Positions 1-7,289 of a DNA stretch of 13,099 bases are shown here, piece after piece. The stretch is from the NCBI GenBank assembly GCA_946545675.1, contig CAMNNR010000022.1:1-13099 (forward strand). The letters are read 5' to 3'. Made by a program: the position numbers and the translations under genes. The first letter of the stretch is position 1, and every line of letters starts with the position of its first letter. The notes under the pieces were generated by a model. That model saw only the letters and a program-made list of their open reading frames with translations. It was not told the DNA's origin and searched no databases. This DNA comes from an uncultured Thermoplasmata archaeon (GTDB taxonomy: Archaea > Thermoplasmatota > Thermoplasmata > Methanomassiliicoccales > Methanomethylophilaceae).

Positions 1-56
1 AAAAGGGAAAACACTACCAAGATGTTTTGATAAAAAGACCCAGAGTTTCAAATATT

Positions 57-78
57 AAAAACGGGGGAAATTCCCCCG
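57..78 (-). terminator. Hairpin plus T-tract terminator of the small lysine-rich gene
   Basis: Read on the minus strand, a six-base-pair stem CGGGGG/CCCCCG (positions 78-73 and 67-62) with an AATTT loop is followed directly by TTTTT (61-57) and further A/T-rich sequence. It begins 6 bases after the stop codon of the small minus-strand gene. A GC stem plus T-run is a recognisable terminator shape. In archaea the T-run alone can terminate, so the hairpin may also protect the 3' end. The stem could extend by A-T pairs into the loop. Confidence 0.7.
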
Positions 79-84
79 GTAAAA

Positions 85-228
85 TCATTTCTTCTTCATT
101 TTCTTCTGAAGTTTCTCAAGTTTCCTCTTGGCCTCAGGATCGCCAGCGTCAGCCTTCTTCTGAAGTTCGGCTGCCTCAGCTTTGTCCTGCTGGGCCTTCT
201 TAGTGAGCTGCTTTTTACTCATCGGCAT
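85..228 (-). CDS. Lysine-rich small protein, 47 aa, unknown function
   Basis: I do not recognise this family. The frame runs from ATG at 228 to TGA at 87-85 and begins MPMSKKQLTKKAQQ. It is dominated by Lys, Glu, Ala and Gln, ends in a basic LQKKMKKK tail, and has a GDPEAKRKLEKL stretch in the middle that suggests a helix-turn-helix-like pair of charged helices. There is no aromatic residue and no membrane segment. The start at 228 is preferred because GAGGCGAT (240-233) places GAGG 8 bases upstream; a second in-frame ATG at 222 would give 45 aa with poorer spacing. A TATA box lies upstream (262-269) and a hairpin/T-tract lies just after the stop, so the transcription unit is complete and monocistronic. 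The charge suggests nucleic-acid or ribosome association, but that is only inference. It is divergent from the TerB/ATPase/helicase operon. Confidence 0.72.
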   Translation of the reverse strand: MPMSKKQLTKKAQQDKAEAAELQKKADAGDPEAKRKLEKLQKKMKKK

Positions 229-261
229 TCTAATCGCCTCAACCAGGGTTAGTTTCGTGGA

Positions 262-269
262 TTATATAC
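262..269 (-). promoter_or_regulatory. TATA box for the small lysine-rich gene
   Basis: On the minus strand the sequence reads GTATATAA, a good match to an archaeal TATA box. About 26 bases downstream falls near position 240, giving a leader of about 12 bases that just includes the GAGG ribosome binding site. The element is partly symmetric, so it could also help the divergent operon, but the distance of about 180 bases to that start makes this less likely. Confidence 0.5.
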
Positions 270-370
270 GCATTTGCCAAATCGATTGAGAAAACATACC
301 TCGAAAAATGTCACCAAGACACAAACTTTATCGTCTGAACACCTATACCTTTCGCTTTCGGAACGATACC

Positions 371-457
371 ATGGATAATCACGCCGCGCAGGGCCCCCGT
401 ACTCGCAAAAGTCCAGCTCTGGCTATGTTCAACATCAGAGGCGGATTCCATGGATAA
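371..457 (+). other. Possible 28-codon upstream ORF overlapping the operon start
   Basis: An ATG at 371 opens a frame of 28 codons ending in TAA at 455-457, a few bases inside the first operon gene, whose ATG is at 450. The peptide begins MDNHAAQGPRTRKS and has no family resemblance. If translated, its stop would lie within re-initiation distance of the ATG at 450 and could couple or dampen operon expression. There is no clear ribosome binding site in front of it (the bases before it read GAACGATACC), so chance is the simpler explanation. Confidence 0.15.
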
Positions 458-2570
458 GTTCTCGACACAGAGGTCCCGTATCCTCGATGAAATGGCGGAA
501 TTTTCATACCGCGATGCCGAACCCTGTAAGGCAGTGGGCATAACTCTGAAGTATCCGACCTACTCCGACCTCACCCCTGATCAATTCCAGTATTATTGTT
601 ACTGGAAATCACTCATAGCAGAAAACTATGTGAAAAGAGCTGCTGACGGTTACGTTTGGCTTCTGGTCACCGAACTGCTCAATTCTGATGACCCAGAGCA
701 TGCATCTTCGATGCTCAATTCCATGGTCAATGCATGTGCCAGCGATGGTTCTCCGATATATCCTGAGCTCCTTCAGACGGCGATCCTTTACTCGAAGATC
801 AACGGAACGCCGATGCCCTCATTTTCGGAATGGGTGTATTTGAGCATGCTCAACTGCGTTCTGACCCCGGAAATATCGGACCTTTCGCCTAACGCAATGA
901 GATCGTTGTGCAATGATAACACCGCATTCAGGGAACCGGGATCGGATAGGGTAGTCGGCACCACCCTCCGCAGATACGACCGCCTTCTCACAGAGAAGAA
1001 GGGCACCACCGTACTCGAACTCTGCCTGACGCCCGAGAAGACCTCCTTCGTACCGTTCACGGAATATGCCGTGGCAGAACCCTGCAGACCGGTGGAATCG
1101 ATAGAATGGAAGCCCACCGGCTTCGCACAAACCCTCCTTTCCTATATCGCAGGACTCTTCACCGGGATCGACAATCCTTCGCCCATCCCTTTCAAGGACG
1201 AACTCGCGGCCATGTTCAAGGAGATCCGTGCATCGGGGGAATACACCGAATCGCCTGACCCGTTCTCCAAACCGGAAGGAGTACGCATACGCCCCCTCGG
1301 TTCTCCGGTTTCCCCATTAGGACCTTCCTGCCTCTGCGACCCCGCGGTCCCTAACCGCTCTAGCAGGGTCATCACCCTCGGGGACGTGCTCACGTTCGGA
1401 TCCATGTCCCCGCAGAGACCCGAATCCTACATCCCCTCGGGTTTCGAACATCCCGCATACGGGGACCTGTCGAAAGACCGCTTCGCCTACTACCTCTATT
1501 GGAGGGACTCGTTCAGGAGGGGGCGTGCCCTCGACACCGACAACGGGTACGTGAACCTCCTGCTCACCGAGCTGATCAATTCGAACGATATCGTGGAAGC
1601 ATCCGCGGAACTCTCGGAGCTCTACAGGGCGTATGGGCATGATGGACACAACCTCATCGGCATAACCCTGATGGACCACACGGTCATCAACGGCGGGGTG
1701 TTCTCCGATTTCGGTATCTACATGGACAAATTCGTCGTGAACTCCTGGATAGGGGAGTTCGTGCACGGGATGAACGATATCCCCCTCGACAAAAGGATGC
1801 TTGATATCCTGCGTTCGGGTTCGGTCAACGTCCGCTACATGGACGACATCCCCCTGGAACCGTTCAGTGCATCGCTGAGAAGGATCTTCTCCGCCCTGGA
1901 ATCCAAATCGGGCGTGGATTCCGTCCTCGGGGTGCAGGAGGTGGCGTCCACCCGCTCATTCTACGTCGGCCTTGATTATCTCCGCGGCAGTTCCGTGAAG
2001 ACCATCAGGTTCAGGAACTACCTCGGCTGCAGGAAGTTCGTGAGTTTCATGGACAAGGCCGCGAAGTACGCGGTGAACCTCGTGAAGAACGGATGCTCGC
2101 AGGAATCAAAGAAACCGTTCTCGTTCGGCGGTGTGGGGTGCGCAGCCATCCTGTACGAGGAATTCCTCCTCTGGCGGAGCAGGAGTTCCGTGCCGGCTGC
2201 GAAAGAGATAAAGCTTGATCTCGAAGCGGTGAAGGCAGCGGAAGAGGACCTCCGTCAGGTGACGGACATGATGAGGGTTGAGGAGACCCCCGAGACAACC
2301 GAGGAGAAGACAGAGGAAAAGAAGGATACGGACGGGGAAGGTCCCTGGGCATCATTCTTCGCCTGTCTCACGGAGAATGAGAGGGGATACCTATCGCTCT
2401 CCCTGAATGGCGAGGACACTGCCGGATTCCTCCGCGGCACCGGGATTTCCCGGATCAAAATGGAGGATGAAATCAACGCCAAGGCGTTGGATAATGTGGG
2501 GGACACCGTTGTGGAGGACGGCGCACCCGTAGAGGATTATATTGAGGATTTGAGGAAGGGAATCGAATGA
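450..2570 (+). CDS. Tandem TerB-N / TerB-C domain protein (first gene of candidate defence operon)
   Basis: A 706-residue cytoplasmic protein with no signal peptide or membrane segment. It carries two copies of a TerB-N-like module. Copy 1 (about residues 33-205) has LTPDQFQYYCYWKSL followed by GYVWLLVTELLNSDD. Copy 2 (about 334-545) has LSKDRFAYYLYWRDSF followed by GYVNLLLTELINSND. The YYxYWR and LLxTELxNS signatures match the TerB-N family. A linker (about 260-330) rich in Pro and Ser separates the copies. After residue 583 comes a TerB-C-like region with LDLEAVKAAEEDL, an acidic Glu/Thr linker (610-630), then WASFFACLTENERGYLSL and INAKALDNVGDTVVEDG. I see no central TerB domain. TerB-N/TerB-C proteins were predicted, in comparative work on tellurite-resistance-linked systems, to act with ATPases and helicases in DNA-processing responses; their activity is unknown. 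The ATG at 450 follows GAGG (438-441) by 8 bases. The 3' end overlaps the next gene as ATGA. Confidence 0.85.
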   Translation: MDKFSTQRSRILDEMAEFSYRDAEPCKAVGITLKYPTYSDLTPDQFQYYCYWKSLIAENYVKRAADGYVWLLVTELLNSDDPEHASSMLNSMVNACASDGSPIYPELLQTAILYSKINGTPMPSFSEWVYLSMLNCVLTPEISDLSPNAMRSLCNDNTAFREPGSDRVVGTTLRRYDRLLTEKKGTTVLELCLTPEKTSFVPFTEYAVAEPCRPVESIEWKPTGFAQTLLSYIAGLFTGIDNPSPIPFKDELAAMFKEIRASGEYTESPDPFSKPEGVRIRPLGSPVSPLGPSCLCDPAVPNRSSRVITLGDVLTFGSMSPQRPESYIPSGFEHPAYGDLSKDRFAYYLYWRDSFRRGRALDTDNGYVNLLLTELINSNDIVEASAELSELYRAYGHDGHNLIGITLMDHTVINGGVFSDFGIYMDKFVVNSWIGEFVHGMNDIPLDKRMLDILRSGSVNVRYMDDIPLEPFSASLRRIFSALESKSGVDSVLGVQEVASTRSFYVGLDYLRGSSVKTIRFRNYLGCRKFVSFMDKAAKYAVNLVKNGCSQESKKPFSFGGVGCAAILYEEFLLWRSRSSVPAAKEIKLDLEAVKAAEEDLRQVTDMMRVEETPETTEEKTEEKKDTDGEGPWASFFACLTENERGYLSLSLNGEDTAGFLRGTGISRIKMEDEINAKALDNVGDTVVEDGAPVEDYIEDLRKGIE

Positions 2571-3850
2571 CGGAGAAAGTACCCAAAAGGACATTGAACA
2601 CGCTGATGAACGCGATCTCATCGGGAGTGGTACCCCGCAGGGGTCTGGAATACATCGCGGTCGGAAGGAAGAAGGAGACCCAGACATTCGTGAATGACCT
2701 TGAGGACACAGCCGAGGGCGGAGGTGCCTTCCGCTTCATCTCGGGCCGTTTCGGGAACGGTAAGAGTTTCATGACCCAGATGATCAGAAACTATGCCATG
2801 GACAAGGAGTTCGTGGTGATGGATGCCGACCTCGCGATCAACCGCAGGCTCACCGGTTCCAAGAACGAAGGCCTGAACACCTACAGGGAACTGCTGAAGA
2901 ACGCCGCCTACCGCACCCGTCCCGAAGGCGGTGCCATAGAACCCATCCTCCAGGAATGGGCGGAATCCATCCTCTCCGAACTCGGATGCGACAGGTCGGA
3001 GCTCACCCGCGAAGCCGTCCTCAGCAAGGTAAGGTCCCTCGCCGCACCGGTCTCGAGCATGCAGTTCTCTCACGACTTCCTCATCGCCGTCGCCGGATAT
3101 CTCCACGATTACCTCGTGAATGCGGAGGATTCCCCCTCCCTCAGATGGCTCAAAGGGGAATACGACCTCAAATCCAATGTGAGGAGGGAGTTGGGCATCA
3201 ACACCCTCATCGACGATTCCAACTGGTACGAGATCATCAAACTCTGGGCGAGGACGTTCGTCCTGCTCGGGTACAAGGGACTCGTAGTGTTCCTCGACGA
3301 GGCAGTGGTCCTCTACAAGCTCCAGAGCAGGATGTCCCGCACCAACAACTACGAGCGCCTCCTCACGATGTTCAACGACATCATGCAGGGCAAATCCCAA
3401 TACCTGTCGATGTACGTCTGCGGGACCCCCGAGTTCATACAGGACACCAACAGGGGACTCTACAGCTACGAGGCCCTGAAATCCCGTCTTGTGTCAGGAA
3501 GGTACGAGACCGGGTATGACAACTACCTCGGACCCGTCATCAACCTCAGGCCCCTCTCCAACGAGGAGGTGTTCGTCCTCCTCAAGACCATCCGCGACCT
3601 CCACGAGCAGAGGTACGGTTACGTGTCCGGGATCACCGACATGAATCTGGAACTGTATCTGAAGAAGGTACTCAGCGGTTCGGTATCCTCCAGTCTCGTC
3701 ACCCCCAGGGAAATCACCAGGGACCTCATCAGCCTCCTGGACACCCTGCACCAGAATCCCCAGGCCACGTTCTCCGGATTGGTCGAAGGAAGGTCCATCT
3801 CCCCCGACCGCGATCCCGACAACGACATCATCGAGGACCTTGACGTATGA
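2567..3850 (+). CDS. BrxC/BrxD-type ATP-binding protein (DUF2791-like P-loop ATPase)
   Basis: A 427-residue AAA-like P-loop ATPase. The N-terminus reads ISSGVVPRRGLEYIAVGRKK (residues 18-36), a signature I associate with the BrxD/DUF2791 family of BREX ATPases. Walker A is GRFGNGKS (60-67), Walker B is GLVVFLDEA (238-246, acidic pair D244/E245), and VCGTPEF (284-290) sits at the sensor strand position. The C-terminal part (about 325-395), with LRPLSNEEVFVLLKTI and a VTPREITRDL motif, resembles the helical lid region. The length agrees with stand-alone BrxD proteins. The start is fixed by the ATGA overlap with the upstream gene and by the purine-rich GAGGAAGGG (2552-2560) in front of it. In BREX such ATPases accompany an Lhr-like helicase, as here. 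The expected role is ATP-driven loading or remodelling of a DNA-bound complex; the partner TerB-domain protein suggests a Ter-type variant. Confidence 0.88.
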   Translation: MTEKVPKRTLNTLMNAISSGVVPRRGLEYIAVGRKKETQTFVNDLEDTAEGGGAFRFISGRFGNGKSFMTQMIRNYAMDKEFVVMDADLAINRRLTGSKNEGLNTYRELLKNAAYRTRPEGGAIEPILQEWAESILSELGCDRSELTREAVLSKVRSLAAPVSSMQFSHDFLIAVAGYLHDYLVNAEDSPSLRWLKGEYDLKSNVRRELGINTLIDDSNWYEIIKLWARTFVLLGYKGLVVFLDEAVVLYKLQSRMSRTNNYERLLTMFNDIMQGKSQYLSMYVCGTPEFIQDTNRGLYSYEALKSRLVSGRYETGYDNYLGPVINLRPLSNEEVFVLLKTIRDLHEQRYGYVSGITDMNLELYLKKVLSGSVSSSLVTPREITRDLISLLDTLHQNPQATFSGLVEGRSISPDRDPDNDIIEDLDV

Positions 3851-5985
3851 GCGACCTCTTCTCCAACCTCCCGTGGTTCCTCCAGGAGCACATCCACAGC
3901 AACGGATGGACCGACTTCCGCAGCATACAGCTGGAAGCTTACGAGAGGTTCGTACAGAGCGAGGATCACATCCTGATATCCGCCGGGACGTCCAGCGGAA
4001 AGACCGAGGCGGCTATGTTCCCGGTAGTCGCTTCGTTATACGATGATCCGTGCGAAGGCATCGGCGCACTCTACGTCGGTCCCCTCAAGGCACTCATCGA
4101 CGACCAGTTTGAAAGGATCTCCCCCATACTGAAGGATTCCGGGATCAGGGTCACAGGCTGGCACGGGGATGTGAGTCAGAACACACGCAACAAGGTACTG
4201 AAGAACCCCTCCGGGATCCTCCAGATAACTCCCGAATCCCTCCAGAACATCGTCACCAACAGACAGGAGGAACTCGTCCGCATGTTCGGCCATCTCAGAT
4301 TCGTAGTGATCGACGAGGTGCACGCCTTCATGAACTCGGACAGGGGGTTGCAGTTGCTGTGCTGTCTCGAAAGACTTGAAAAACTGGCAGGCTGCAGACC
4401 GAGACGCATCGGTCTTTCCGCCACCATATCCGAAAAGGAAGCCACCTGCAGGTGGATATCTGCCAATACCGGAAGGGGGACATCCACGGTAAGCGATGAC
4501 AACATCGGCGACCGCACGGTGGAGATACGCTACAACCTCTTCCCCACGGAGAAGGAGGAGGGCGGCGACCTCAGGAAGAAGGCTGTCACCAAGTACTACC
4601 GCGAGCTCTATGCGGACGTGGCCGGCAGGAGCTGCATCGTGTTCACCAACAGCAGGGATTCCGCCGAGAAAACCGCGCGTTCGCTGGGGAAGATGGCGGA
4701 ACTGTTGGGCTATCCTGGGAATGTGTTCATCCACCACGGCAGCGTTTCGCATGAGCTCAGACAGAATGCGGAGGTCGCGTTGAAGAACAGGGAGAACAGG
4801 AGTACAGTGGTGGCCACCGTCACCCTCGAGCTGGGTATCGACATCGGGAACCTGGACCGCATCGTGCAGATCGGCCCCCCGTACACCTGTTCGAGCCTTG
4901 TCCAGAGGATGGGCCGTTCGGGAAGGAGGGGGAACGCCCAGAATCTCGTCCTCTACTGCAACGATGACCTGAACAACTATTGGAACGCCATCGACGGATT
5001 GTCTATGGACCTGGTGCGGAGCATCGCCATGACCGAACTCATCCTCAAGGACGGATGGGTGGAACCTCCCTGTGAACCGAAACTCCCGTACGGGCTGCTT
5101 TACCATCAGACCATGCAATACCTGAAACCCGGGATCGGATGCCGGTTCAACGAACTGTGCCAGGAGGTACTTTCCATGTACCCATTCCGCAACATTTCAA
5201 AGGATGATTACAGGGCACTCCTCCGCCATATGGTCTCCATCCGCCATCTCGAGAGGATGGAGGACGGTACCCTGCTCATAGGTCCTGACGGGGAGAGGAT
5301 CGCGTTCAACAGGGAGTTCTGTTCGGTGTTCGATACCGGCAAGGAGTTCGAGATCAGATTCGAAGGCAAGGCCATAGGTTCCATACAGATTGTACCGACC
5401 ACGGGCCAACTGATCCAATTGGCAGGAAGGGTATGGGAGGTAACCTCCACGGACATGAAGGAATACCGGGCGGACGTCATCGAATCCGACGGCACCGTGA
5501 ACATGCCCTGGTCTTCGGGAATCCCGGGTCTGGACACCCGTATCCTGAAGAAGATGAAGCAGATTCTCCTCACCTCCGAGGATTATCCCTATCTGGATAT
5601 CGATGCCAGGTCCTGCCTCCGCCTGTGCAGGAACATCGGGTACGAACAGGGTATCGGGAAGACATTCGTCCCCACCAGCGGAGGATTCAGGATATATCCC
5701 TGGCTGGGAAGCAAGCAGTTCGATACCCTCAAGAGGGCGCTTCTGGCGGTGGCTGACGTCTCCTGGGTCCATTGCAGACAACCCTACTACATCGACGTGA
5801 CCACCGACCTCACCGAGGGACAGCTCCGCTCAGCGGTCAACGACATCCTGGAAACCACTGACGGAAGGAACCTCGTCCAGGATACTGACGATCTGAGGAT
5901 CGGAAAATACGACAAATACGTTCCCGACAAGCTCCTGAGGAAACAGTTCCTGGCAGACGAATTGGATCTGGATTTTGAGATCTGA
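3847..5985 (+). CDS. Superfamily 2 DNA helicase, Lhr/BrxHI-like
   Basis: A 712-residue DExH helicase. The N-terminal RecA domain has AGTSSGKT (Walker A, 46-53), VGPLKALIDDQ (motif Ia, 77-87), ITPESL (127-132), DEVH (156-159) and SAT (191-193). The second RecA domain has IVFTNSRDSAE (264-274), HHGSVSHELR (296-305), TLELGIDIGNLD (326-337) and QRMGRSGRRG (353-362). The DEVHAF box, the spacing and a C-terminal LAGRVWEVTSTD segment (525-536) resemble the Lhr core, where a winged helix and beta barrel follow the motor. The protein is shorter than most Lhr proteins and about the size of BrxHI of BREX. It starts by ATGA overlap with the ATPase gene. Likely a 3'-5' single-strand DNA translocase driven by ATP; that polarity is inferred from Lhr. 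It is the last gene of the overlapping set. Confidence 0.9.
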   Translation: MSDLFSNLPWFLQEHIHSNGWTDFRSIQLEAYERFVQSEDHILISAGTSSGKTEAAMFPVVASLYDDPCEGIGALYVGPLKALIDDQFERISPILKDSGIRVTGWHGDVSQNTRNKVLKNPSGILQITPESLQNIVTNRQEELVRMFGHLRFVVIDEVHAFMNSDRGLQLLCCLERLEKLAGCRPRRIGLSATISEKEATCRWISANTGRGTSTVSDDNIGDRTVEIRYNLFPTEKEEGGDLRKKAVTKYYRELYADVAGRSCIVFTNSRDSAEKTARSLGKMAELLGYPGNVFIHHGSVSHELRQNAEVALKNRENRSTVVATVTLELGIDIGNLDRIVQIGPPYTCSSLVQRMGRSGRRGNAQNLVLYCNDDLNNYWNAIDGLSMDLVRSIAMTELILKDGWVEPPCEPKLPYGLLYHQTMQYLKPGIGCRFNELCQEVLSMYPFRNISKDDYRALLRHMVSIRHLERMEDGTLLIGPDGERIAFNREFCSVFDTGKEFEIRFEGKAIGSIQIVPTTGQLIQLAGRVWEVTSTDMKEYRADVIESDGTVNMPWSSGIPGLDTRILKKMKQILLTSEDYPYLDIDARSCLRLCRNIGYEQGIGKTFVPTSGGFRIYPWLGSKQFDTLKRALLAVADVSWVHCRQPYYIDVTTDLTEGQLRSAVNDILETTDGRNLVQDTDDLRIGKYDKYVPDKLLRKQFLADELDLDFEI

Positions 5986-6038
5986 ACCCCGTTAACGATA
6001 GTGCTATTTATCCTGGCCTGCATCGGGAGCCGATATAC

Positions 6039-7289
6039 TTGACCGCACAATCCGACGTCAGGTCGCCGGGTCGATACGGCCTAATCGTATTCTCCATTCT
6101 GGTAACCGCTTATTTCCTAGTGTATTTCCACCGGGTATCCCTGGGAGTGATGGGCCATGACATCGTGACGGATGTGGGCGGTTCCATCGGACTGCTCAGC
6201 TCGGTCTATTTCTGGACCTACACCGCGATGCAGATACCCAGCGGCCTCATCGCTGACAAGTACGGGCCCCGCATGGCAGGTACGGTGTTCCTCTCCCTGG
6301 CCACACTCGGTTCCCTGGTGACCTCCTTCAGTTCCGATTTCACCGGATTGGTGGTGGGGAAGGTGCTCATAGCCGCCGGCATGGCTGTTGTTTATGTCCC
6401 CCTCATGAAGGTGATCAGTTCCTGGTTCCCCTCGTCCGATTTCGCCGTCCTGAACGGAGTGGTGATTGCCGTGGGAAACGTCGGTGCCATGTCTGCGGCG
6501 GGACCGCTATACATGCTATGCAACATGCTCGGCTGGAGGGAGGTTTTCCTCCTGCTGGCACTTATGACGGGGGCATTGGCAGTGCTCTGTCTCGCGGTGG
6601 TGAGGGACTCCCCCTCCGAAAAGAACGAGGCATTCCGCATAAGATCCAAAGGGAAGGTACTCCCGGGGCTCAGGACCGTCATGTCTGACGGACGCAGGTT
6701 CTGGGCCTGTGCGATCTCTTACTTCCTGGTGTACGGCAGCATCATGACGTTCCAGGGCACATGGGCCGCAGTATATCTGAGGAGCGAGTTCGGATTCATC
6801 ACCGCGGCGGCATGGATGGTGACCGTCATCGGCGTGGGGAAGATCCTGAGTACTGCGGCCATAGGCTATTGCTCTTCGAAAGGCATCATCGCATCGAAGA
6901 GGAACACCATGGCGGCAGGTACGTTCTGTTTCGCTGCTGTTTGGGGGATGATCGCCCTCTCGCCCGAATTCCTCTCGGGTTACGTCCCCTGGTTTGCGAT
7001 ATGTTTCCTGTTCGGATTCTTCGGCGGGTTCATGACCCTCTCCTTCACCCAGGTCAAAGAGTGGTATCCCGGGGAGATGGCAGGCACGGCCGTCTCAGCC
7101 ATGAACGTGTTCCTTTTCCTCGGAGCATCCGTATGCACGACGATCTCCTCGTTCATGGTGGAATTCGATTCGGGATCATACTCCTTCTCAGGCCTGTGGA
7201 CGCTGATGTTCGCGATGTCCCTGACCGCGGCGATACTGGTATCGCTGTCCCGTGAGAAGAGGCCTTCAGAAATCCCTGAAGGGGACTAA
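6039..7289 (+). CDS. Major facilitator superfamily transporter, 416 aa
   Basis: An integral membrane permease with about 12 hydrophobic segments. The first starts near residue 13 (YGLIVFSILVTAYFLVYF), and a cytoplasmic loop between the halves lies near residues 190-220. The MFS motif A appears as GLIADKYGPR (69-78) between the second and third segments. The FLVYFHRVSLGVM stretch and overall length fit the large MFS_1 group of organic-anion or metabolite porters; the substrate cannot be told from sequence alone. The start is a TTG, supported by GGGAG (6025-6029) 9 bases upstream and by the short N-terminal tail before the first helix; no suitable upstream ATG is in frame. It lies 53 bases after the helicase on the same strand, so read-through from that operon is possible, but functional linkage is not implied. 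Its last 24 bases overlap the convergent radical SAM gene. Confidence 0.85.
   Translation: MTAQSDVRSPGRYGLIVFSILVTAYFLVYFHRVSLGVMGHDIVTDVGGSIGLLSSVYFWTYTAMQIPSGLIADKYGPRMAGTVFLSLATLGSLVTSFSSDFTGLVVGKVLIAAGMAVVYVPLMKVISSWFPSSDFAVLNGVVIAVGNVGAMSAAGPLYMLCNMLGWREVFLLLALMTGALAVLCLAVVRDSPSEKNEAFRIRSKGKVLPGLRTVMSDGRRFWACAISYFLVYGSIMTFQGTWAAVYLRSEFGFITAAAWMVTVIGVGKILSTAAIGYCSSKGIIASKRNTMAAGTFCFAAVWGMIALSPEFLSGYVPWFAICFLFGFFGGFMTLSFTQVKEWYPGEMAGTAVSAMNVFLFLGASVCTTISSFMVEFDSGSYSFSGLWTLMFAMSLTAAILVSLSREKRPSEIPEGD
7263..7282. terminator. Hairpin in the overlapping convergent 3' ends
   Basis: CCTTCAG (7263-7269) and CTGAAGG (7276-7282) form a perfect seven-pair stem around a six-base loop, inside the region where the MFS gene and the radical SAM gene overlap tail to tail. 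Being symmetric, it would form in both transcripts. No T-run follows on either strand, so it is at best a weak two-way terminator or an mRNA 3'-end structure. It may also be coding coincidence. Confidence 0.3.

Noticed and set aside
309..321. TGTC-ACCAA-GACA inverted repeat upstream of the operon as a possible operator.
   Set aside because: The arms are only four bases, expected by chance in a region of this size, and there is no clear TATA box beside it.
2618..3400. A 260-codon minus-strand frame opposite the BrxD-like ATPase.
   Set aside because: It is antisense to a gene with clear Walker motifs. Its His/Val/Glu-rich composition is that of the reverse of GC-rich codons, and it has no family resemblance.
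4036..5118. A 360-codon minus-strand frame opposite the helicase gene.
   Set aside because: It lies entirely within the DEVH helicase on the other strand, where all helicase motifs are intact. Long antisense frames are expected at this GC content.
450..7289. Treating the MFS gene as a fourth member of the TerB/ATPase/helicase system.
   Set aside because: It does not overlap, lies 53 bases after the helicase with its own ribosome binding site and a TTG start, and transporters of this general kind are not known parts of BREX or TerB systems. Adjacency alone is weak.
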